Of a DNA stretch of 64,000 nucleotides, positions 59,273 through 64,000 are shown in pieces; within the stretch, counting starts at the first letter, position 1, and the number at the start of each line of letters is the position of its first letter. The stretch is from contig NZ_PVTY01000016.1 in NCBI RefSeq assembly GCF_003003175.1, positions 1 through 64,000 of the forward strand, in the 5' to 3' direction. The notes beneath the pieces are model-generated. The model did no database searches. It saw nothing but the letters and a program-made list of their open reading frames with translations, and was not told where the DNA came from. The translations under genes were made by a program, and so were the position numbers. This DNA is from Nesterenkonia sandarakina. GTDB taxonomy: Bacteria; Actinomycetota; Actinomycetes; Actinomycetales; Micrococcaceae.

Positions 59273-60925
59273 TCATTCCGGCGGGTGCAGCAGCCGGCTC
59301 CCTGGCGCCGGTTCCAGCAGGCGCTGGGCGCGGTCGTGGTGGGCGTGTCGCTTCTGACGATCCATCTTCTCCAGCAGCGAGACCACCATCCGGGCCCGCG
59401 GGTTGGCCTCGAAGACCTCTCGGTGATCCCGGATGAAGGTCCAATAGAGCCCGTCCCACTCCTCGACCCAGTCGCCCTTCGGCAGATCTGACATCTTGCG
59501 CAGGTAGTTGCTGCCCGAGACGTAGGGCTTGGTGGTGATCGCCTCCCCGGCCGCGAACTGGCTCATCGCGTAGACGTTGGGCACCATCACCCAGTCATAG
59601 GCATCGATGAAGAGCTCCATGAACCACTCGTAGACCGCGTCGGGATGGATGCGCAGCAGCGACATCGCGTTGCCCAGCACCATCAGTCGTTCGATGTGGT
59701 GGGCGTATCCCGTCGCGAGGACGCGGGAGATCACCAGGTCCACCGGGGCCAGCCCGGTGCTTCCGTCCCACCAGCCCTCCCCCAGCGCGTTGCGGTGCTC
59801 CAAGCGGTTCGCGCTGCGAAGCTGACGCCCCCGGGTGCGGTAGGTCGCGCGCATGTACTCCCGCCAGCCGATGACCTGCCGGATGAATCCCTCCACGGAG
59901 GCCAGCGGAGTCGAGTCATCAGCCGCCTCCAGCACCGCATCCACCACCTCCCGGGGATCCAGCAGTCCGATGTTCAGCGCCGGGGTCAGCAGTCCGTGGG
60001 CGATGAACGGGTGCTCGGCAGAGATCGCATCCTCGTAGGGACCGAAGTCGTTCAGCCGCTGGGCCACGAACTCCCGCAGATGCTCACGAGCCTCCTCGGC
60101 GCTGGTGGGCCAGGCGAACAGCTCCGGATCACCCGGGGCGTCGGGGAACTCCTCGCGGACCCAGGCGATGGCCCGGGCGACGTCGGCCGCGTCGTCGCCG
60201 TCCACGCGGTCGCCGTTCGCTGAGTCGCCGTTCGCTGAGTCGCCGTTCGCTGGGTCCTGATTCGCTGCGTCTTCGTCGTCACCGAGCGCCTCGAGGTCGA
60301 ACATCCCGTCGCGCTGCAGGATCGGGTGCTTCGCGAAGCGCCCGATCACCGATGGGGTGTATCCGCGCGGGAGCTTCTTGCGGTTCTCGGCGTCGAAGGA
60401 CCATCTCCCGCCCACCGGGTCGCCGTCGGCGTCCAGCAGCAGCTTGAACCGTCGGCGCTGCCAGACATAGAACTCGTGCATCCGGGCGTCGTGGGCGCCG
60501 AACCAGTCGTCGACCTGCGCGCGGCTGGTCAGAAAGTTCGGCGTCTCCAGCACGTCCTGCGCGCGCAGCCAGTAGCCGCCGTCCTCCAGCGCGGCACGCA
60601 GCTCTCGCTCGAGCCAGTCGTCGACCACGTCGAAGACGCTGACCTGGGACGGTGCCAGCTCGCGCACCAGGTCGGCCAGCTGGTCGTGGGAGCTCGCCGC
60701 GGCCTGGCTGCGCAGCACCGTGACCTGGTGCCCGCGGGCCCGCAGCCGCCGCGCGAAGCGATCCATCGAGGCGCGGTGCAGGACCAGCTTCTGGGCGTGG
60801 AAGGCGTACTGCCGGAACAGCAGGTCGTGTTCGATCATGACGAAGACGGTCTCAGGGTCGGCGTCGAGGTGTTGGGCGAAGAGCTGATGCGGGAGCACCA
60901 GCCGAACTGCAGGAGCCGTCGCCAT
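59273..60925 (-). CDS. Photolyase-related / bacterial cryptochrome protein lacking iron-sulfur cysteines
   Basis: A flavoprotein-like protein of 550 residues in the PhrB/FeS-BCP branch of the cryptochrome/photolyase family. LVLPHQLFAQHLD and FVMIEHDLLFRQYAFHAQKL start the antenna domain. The FAD domain has FIRQVIGWREYMRATY, TGYAHHIERLMVLGN and YDWVMVPNVYAMSQFA. Family members hold a [4Fe-4S] cluster by four Cys in this half; here the whole protein has no cysteine. The loop that should carry most of them is shortened to about SDLPKGDWVEEWDGLYW (from residue 479). It begins four bases after the FAD oxidoreductase stop. Confidence 0.88.
   Translation of the reverse strand: MATAPAVRLVLPHQLFAQHLDADPETVFVMIEHDLLFRQYAFHAQKLVLHRASMDRFARRLRARGHQVTVLRSQAAASSHDQLADLVRELAPSQVSVFDVVDDWLERELRAALEDGGYWLRAQDVLETPNFLTSRAQVDDWFGAHDARMHEFYVWQRRRFKLLLDADGDPVGGRWSFDAENRKKLPRGYTPSVIGRFAKHPILQRDGMFDLEALGDDEDAANQDPANGDSANGDSANGDRVDGDDAADVARAIAWVREEFPDAPGDPELFAWPTSAEEAREHLREFVAQRLNDFGPYEDAISAEHPFIAHGLLTPALNIGLLDPREVVDAVLEAADDSTPLASVEGFIRQVIGWREYMRATYRTRGRQLRSANRLEHRNALGEGWWDGSTGLAPVDLVISRVLATGYAHHIERLMVLGNAMSLLRIHPDAVYEWFMELFIDAYDWVMVPNVYAMSQFAAGEAITTKPYVSGSNYLRKMSDLPKGDWVEEWDGLYWTFIRDHREVFEANPRARMVVSLLEKMDRQKRHAHHDRAQRLLEPAPGSRLLHPPE
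60209..60253. repeat. Three tandem 15-bp repeats inside the photolyase-like gene
   Basis: The unit GTCGCCGTTCGCTGA is repeated three times with one base change in the last copy. It keeps frame and encodes repeated NGDSA on the minus strand, in an acidic linker around residues 218-245 that homologues lack as far as I recall. Copy number could vary without breaking the frame. Confidence 0.85.
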
Positions 60926-60929
60926 GCGC

Positions 60930-62186
60930 TCAGCCGGCGAGCAGCCGGGTCACCGACTGCGCGGCCTGGTCCCCGGAGACCAGCGCGCCCTGGATCGATC
61001 CGTGGTCGCGGTGATCTCCGGCGATGAGCACCCGCTCCCCGACCCGCTGGGGGCTGGCGTCGCGCAGCGGCGGCGGCTGGACCGGAAGCGTGTGCTCCAC
61101 GACGTGGCGGGTGAGCAGCTCCCAGCCGGCGGTCGAGCGCTGGTAGAGCCGTTCCAGGTCCCGGCGCACCTCAGCCTCCTCGGCGAGGCCATCGGGGCGG
61201 TCCAGCAGGGTCGTCGCCTGGATGAGGTGCTGACCCTCGGGAGCGTAGGAGGGGGCTGCCTGCGAGACCACCGCAGTGTTCCAGATTGGACCCGCGGGGC
61301 CTCCCCCACGCCGGGTCGCGTCGAGCATCAGGAAGGGCCCGGCCTGGGGCAGCTCCGCGGAGCGGAACCACCAGGTGGTCAGGCCGTGGGTGGGCACCGC
61401 GGGCGCCTCGGTGAGTGCGGCGAGATCCTGCGGTCCGACGGCGACGACGGCGGCCCGGGCCCGAAGCGTCCCGGCGTCGGTGCTGACCTGGACGCCGTCG
61501 GCGGTGTGCTGCAGATCCCGGGCACCGGTGTTGAGCCGGACCGGCTCGAGGAGCCACTGCGCCATCTGTTCCGGCAGCGCCTGCATGCCGCCTCGCGGCA
61601 GGCCGGGAGCCCCGAGAGCGAAGCAGCGGACCAGCAGTCGGACATAGTTCGCGGAGCTCTCCCCGCTGCTGTCGGCCAGGACGCCGGCCAGGAAGGTCTC
61701 GAGCACGTCCCGGCGGAGCCGACCGGTGAGCCCTGCGGCGTCGAAGGAGGCGCGCAGCGTCTGGTCCTCGGCCGGGCGTGGTCCGGTGGCGGAGTGCCGC
61801 AGGGCCGGGGCGATCCAGCGAGCGAAGGCGAGCAGGTCAGAGACCGGAGTGTGCCGGCTGCCCAAGGTGGCCAGGGCGTGCTCCGGGTGGCGCAGCGGAT
61901 GGGCCAGGGTCGTGGTGCTCGTGGAGGTGTGGATCACCGCGCCCACTCCGAACTCCTGCAGCCCGAGCGCGTCGACGTCGATCCAGTCCTGCACCGCGGG
62001 GTAGGCCGGGTTGAGGACCTGGAAGCCGCGGTCACAGCGGAACCCGTCGATCACGTCGGTGCGCACTCTGCCCCCGACCGCGTCCGAGGCCTCCAGCACG
62101 GTCACCCGGTGTCCGTTGCGCTGCAGCCTGCGGGCACACTGCAGCCCGGCGAGTCCCGCGCCGATGACTATGACGTCGGTGTCCAT
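60930..62186 (-). CDS. FAD-dependent amine oxidase/phytoene desaturase-like oxidoreductase
   Basis: A flavoprotein of 418 residues. VIVIGAGLAGLQCARRL and VTVLEASDAVGGRVRTDVID form the FAD site. FRCDRGFQVLNPAYP and the C-terminal RVLIAGDHRDHGSIQGALVSG are typical of a group often found in actinobacteria beside photolyase-like genes. Substrate is unknown; a carotenoid or porphyrin-like compound is possible. Four bases separate it from the cryptochrome gene, implying joint expression. Confidence 0.85.
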   Translation of the reverse strand: MDTDVIVIGAGLAGLQCARRLQRNGHRVTVLEASDAVGGRVRTDVIDGFRCDRGFQVLNPAYPAVQDWIDVDALGLQEFGVGAVIHTSTSTTTLAHPLRHPEHALATLGSRHTPVSDLLAFARWIAPALRHSATGPRPAEDQTLRASFDAAGLTGRLRRDVLETFLAGVLADSSGESSANYVRLLVRCFALGAPGLPRGGMQALPEQMAQWLLEPVRLNTGARDLQHTADGVQVSTDAGTLRARAAVVAVGPQDLAALTEAPAVPTHGLTTWWFRSAELPQAGPFLMLDATRRGGGPAGPIWNTAVVSQAAPSYAPEGQHLIQATTLLDRPDGLAEEAEVRRDLERLYQRSTAGWELLTRHVVEHTLPVQPPPLRDASPQRVGERVLIAGDHRDHGSIQGALVSGDQAAQSVTRLLAG

Positions 62187-62809
62187 GAGTCTCCATCCCG
62201 TGAGGTGGTGGTCAGTCTAGACGGAGCGTCGGACACGCCGCGGTGCGCGCGGAGGTAGAGCACGACGACGATGCCGGCCCCCACCGATCCGATCCCTCCG
62301 GCGGCCATATCGCCGATGGTGTCGATATAGGTCACTGAGATGTCGGGGGTGATGAAGATGAAGCCCAGCCACTCCACCATCTCCCAGACCGCGCTCAGCG
62401 CGAGGCCCAGCGCCGTGGTGAGCAGGACCCCGACCCTGGCGGCGGCGAGGCGAGTGCGCGGATCGGCCACGGTTCCAGACCGCAGCAGCAGCACATAGAC
62501 CCCTGCCGCCAGCACCGCGGTGCAGAAGAAGTGCACCAGCAGGTCCCAGTTCGGGATGCGCGTGTAGAGGTCGAACACGTTGCTCCACGCGGCAATCAGC
62601 AGCGTCACCGAGACGGTGATATCGGCGGGCGCGGGGAACGCCAGGAAGCGTGGCGCGACGAGTCCGGGCAGCGCGAAGGCGAGGATCCCGGCATCGGTGA
62701 GGTCGAAGAACATCGCGGCCAGGATCACGCTGAAGAGCCCGATGCCGCGCAGCACATCCGCGGCGACCTCGGCGAGGCTCTGCGGGGGACGCAGGAAGTT
62801 CTCGATCAT
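62168..62809 (-). CDS. Polytopic membrane protein, DUF2238/YjdF-like (tentative)
   Basis: A protein of 213 residues with about six helices. NWDLLVHFFCTAVLAAG, SAVWEMVEWLGFIFI and VTYIDTIGDMAAGGIGSVGA resemble the conserved blocks of the YjdF/DUF2238 group, of unknown function. The ATG at 62809 overlaps the stop of the upstream EEP gene by ATGA; its end overlaps the next gene by 19 bases. A much longer frame upstream is arginine-rich out-of-frame sequence and is not coding. Confidence 0.8.
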   Translation of the reverse strand: MIENFLRPPQSLAEVAADVLRGIGLFSVILAAMFFDLTDAGILAFALPGLVAPRFLAFPAPADITVSVTLLIAAWSNVFDLYTRIPNWDLLVHFFCTAVLAAGVYVLLLRSGTVADPRTRLAAARVGVLLTTALGLALSAVWEMVEWLGFIFITPDISVTYIDTIGDMAAGGIGSVGAGIVVVLYLRAHRGVSDAPSRLTTTSRDGDSWTPTS

Positions 62810-63651
62810 GCGGAGCCGCCCCTCGGGGGAAGGTGGAGCACGGCCTGGACCGGCAGGTGGTCTGAGGCCCACCCTCCGGCGTGACGCGTCGGGTTGATCG
62901 CCGCACGCAGCACCTCCACCGTCGGCGAGACCATGACCCAGTCGATCCGGCCTCGGTCCAGCCGCGGTGCGCGGTAGTTCGGGAAGGTGCCCCACTGTTG
63001 GCTCTCGCGCTGCGCGGCGACCGCCCAGGTATCGGCGAGCGCCTGGCCGCGGAGCAGCTCCTGGACGGGGGCGCTCTCGAGGTCGGCGTTCATATCCCCC
63101 ATGAGCACCACAGGCAGCGCGCTGGTGGTGACCAGTTCCTTGATGTTCTGGACCGAGCGCAGCCGGGAGCGGTGGGAGAGGTGATCGAGGTGCGTGTTCA
63201 GCGCGAGGAAGTCTGTGGCGGTGGCACGGTCGCGGAACCGCGCCGTGACCAGGCTGCGCGGAATCAGGTTGCCCCAGGTTCGGGAGCCCGGGTGGTGCGG
63301 GGTGTCCGAGAGCGCCCGCTGCTCCCAGTCGAGGAGCTCCAGCCGTTCGGCGTCGTAGTAGATCGGGGAGGCTTCGCCTCCTCCGTGCGGGCCCCGCCCA
63401 TGGCCGACCGAGTCGTGCGCGCCGCCGAGTGCCTCGGCGACGAATCGCGCCTGATCCGGCAGGGCTTCCTGGACACCGAGCAGGGTGGGGCGTTCTGTCT
63501 GCAGCAGGGTGCGCAGCCCGGGGGCGCGCCGCTTCCACCGGTCGGCGCGGCGCGGATGGAGCGCGAACGTGCGTCGTCGGATGTTCCAGCTCATGACATG
63601 CAGGGCAGGGTCCGGCACGTGACCGATCAGGGCGGTCTCCGCGGCGCTCAT
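62806..63651 (-). CDS. Endonuclease/exonuclease/phosphatase family protein
   Basis: A metal-dependent hydrolase of 281 residues with the DNase I-like fold. VMSWNIRRR and LLGVQEALPDQ give the first metal-site residues. FLALNTHLDHLSHRSRLRS, VVLMGDMNADLESAPV and the final SDHLPVQAVL complete the catalytic set. Substrate could be a phosphodiester or phospho-ester; there is no signal peptide. The ATG at 63651 overlaps the glycosyltransferase stop by ATGA. Confidence 0.9.
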   Translation of the reverse strand: MSAAETALIGHVPDPALHVMSWNIRRRTFALHPRRADRWKRRAPGLRTLLQTERPTLLGVQEALPDQARFVAEALGGAHDSVGHGRGPHGGGEASPIYYDAERLELLDWEQRALSDTPHHPGSRTWGNLIPRSLVTARFRDRATATDFLALNTHLDHLSHRSRLRSVQNIKELVTTSALPVVLMGDMNADLESAPVQELLRGQALADTWAVAAQRESQQWGTFPNYRAPRLDRGRIDWVMVSPTVEVLRAAINPTRHAGGWASDHLPVQAVLHLPPRGGSA

Positions 63652-64000
63652 GCCTGAGCCCCGGCGGTCTGCGGCGGGTGCCCGTGTCTGCGCAGGGCTG
63701 CGCGGCGCCACCGGTAGGGCGGGAGGTCCTGGGGCCAATGCACGGTCACGGACCGGAATCCGCGCCTGACCCGGCGGCGGAATGCTCTGGCGTCCTTGAA
63801 CGGGCGCATCGAGATGCCCATCGGCTCTCCGCCCATCTGGCCCAGACGATGACGTTCCCCGAGGTGAAAGGACAGGTCCAGATCGTCGTGGATCTCGGGG
63901 TCGTCGCGGTGCACCTCGAGGCGCACCTGCTCCCACGCCTCGCGCCGCATGGCGAGGTTCGAGCCGAACAGCGGCAGATGCCCCAGCGCGGACATGGAGC
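63648..64000 (-). CDS. Family 2 glycosyltransferase, C-terminal part
   Basis: The last 117 or so residues of a protein that starts beyond the right edge. LFGSNLAMRREAWEQV and DPEIHDDLDLSFHLGE (with the ED/DD-type catalytic motif) are typical of GT2 enzymes. The end FRSVTVHWPQDLPPYRWRRA is basic and soluble. It is the first visible gene of a chain of overlapping genes leading to the cryptochrome. Acceptor unknown. Confidence 0.8.
   Translation of the reverse strand, partial: SMSALGHLPLFGSNLAMRREAWEQVRLEVHRDDPEIHDDLDLSFHLGERHRLGQMGGEPMGISMRPFKDARAFRRRVRRGFRSVTVHWPQDLPPYRWRRAALRRHGHPPQTAGAQA

Noticed and set aside
62168-63538. A 456-codon version of the YjdF-like membrane protein
   Set aside because: The extra N-terminal part overlaps the EEP hydrolase in another frame; the ATG at 62809 with ATGA coupling is the natural start.
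1-64000. tRNA genes or other structural RNAs in intergenic gaps
   Set aside because: All gaps are under 250 bases and none shows the GTTC-type T-loop with paired acceptor arms. A tRNAscan run would settle it.

Overview
This is about 64 kb of high-GC actinobacterial chromosome. Gene content and operon style suggest a Micrococcaceae member, perhaps Nesterenkonia-like; this placement rests on memory and no database was searched. Coding density is very high, and many neighbouring genes overlap by the four bases ATGA. I found no tRNA, rRNA, CRISPR array or prophage. The only mobile DNA is the 3' end of an IS30-family transposase cut by the left edge.

Layout. 1-333: IS30 remnant. 334-10145: a PspC-like membrane protein, then one co-oriented sulfur block on the minus strand covering sulfate activation (cysD, cysN), APS reduction (cysH), sulfite reduction (sir), siroheme synthesis (SUMT, CbiX-like chelatase), a rhodanese, and a ferredoxin/ferredoxin reductase pair. 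A SAM-I/IV-type riboswitch sits directly before sir and overlaps its ribosome binding site. 10250-16343: the arginine operon argC-argJ-argB-argD-argF-argR (minus) with a candidate ARG operator. 16447-18701: quinone oxidoreductase and nagA. 18805-22410: pheS-pheT. 22461-23501: an acidic lipoprotein of unknown function. 23625-29964: an alpha-glucoside operon (binding protein, two permeases, GH13 glucosidase) opposite a divergent ROK regulator. 30012-33810: a tight four-gene operon of unknown product (CDP-alcohol transferase, glycosyltransferase, methyltransferase, flippase-like protein).

33794-33958 holds three LexA-like boxes, a promoter-like element and a perfect 15-bp hairpin. 34027-36824: Nudix hydrolase, SRPBCC protein, YitT-like protein and an aldo/keto reductase broken by an in-frame amber codon. 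36821-44540: a glycine betaine catabolic cluster. A Rieske oxygenase with its own ferredoxin and reductase would convert betaine to dimethylglycine, a GcvT-fused FAD dehydrogenase would give sarcosine, and a sarcosine oxidase would give glycine. An IclR regulator sits in the middle, and two operators of identical design (GTTGC-N7-GCAAC) lie before the two arms. 44694-47980: large catalase and a quinone-reductase-like enzyme.

48019-53744: a two-component system beside a TasA/camelysin-like secreted protein, its SipW-type signal peptidase, and a secreted Ig-like repeat protein with the same kind of signal. Both the response regulator and SipW are frameshifted in poly-C runs. 53754-57629: aldo/keto reductases, a GCS2-type ligase, an amidase and a small secreted peptide. 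57710-64000: a TauE/SafE permease, a hypothetical protein, a cysteine-free member of the iron-sulfur cryptochrome/photolyase family, a FAD oxidoreductase, a membrane protein, an EEP-family hydrolase and the end of a family 2 glycosyltransferase.

The items most worth following are the riboswitch, the cysteine-free cryptochrome, the SipW/TasA-like locus, the four-gene lipid/glycan operon, the LexA-box hairpin and the paired IclR operators.
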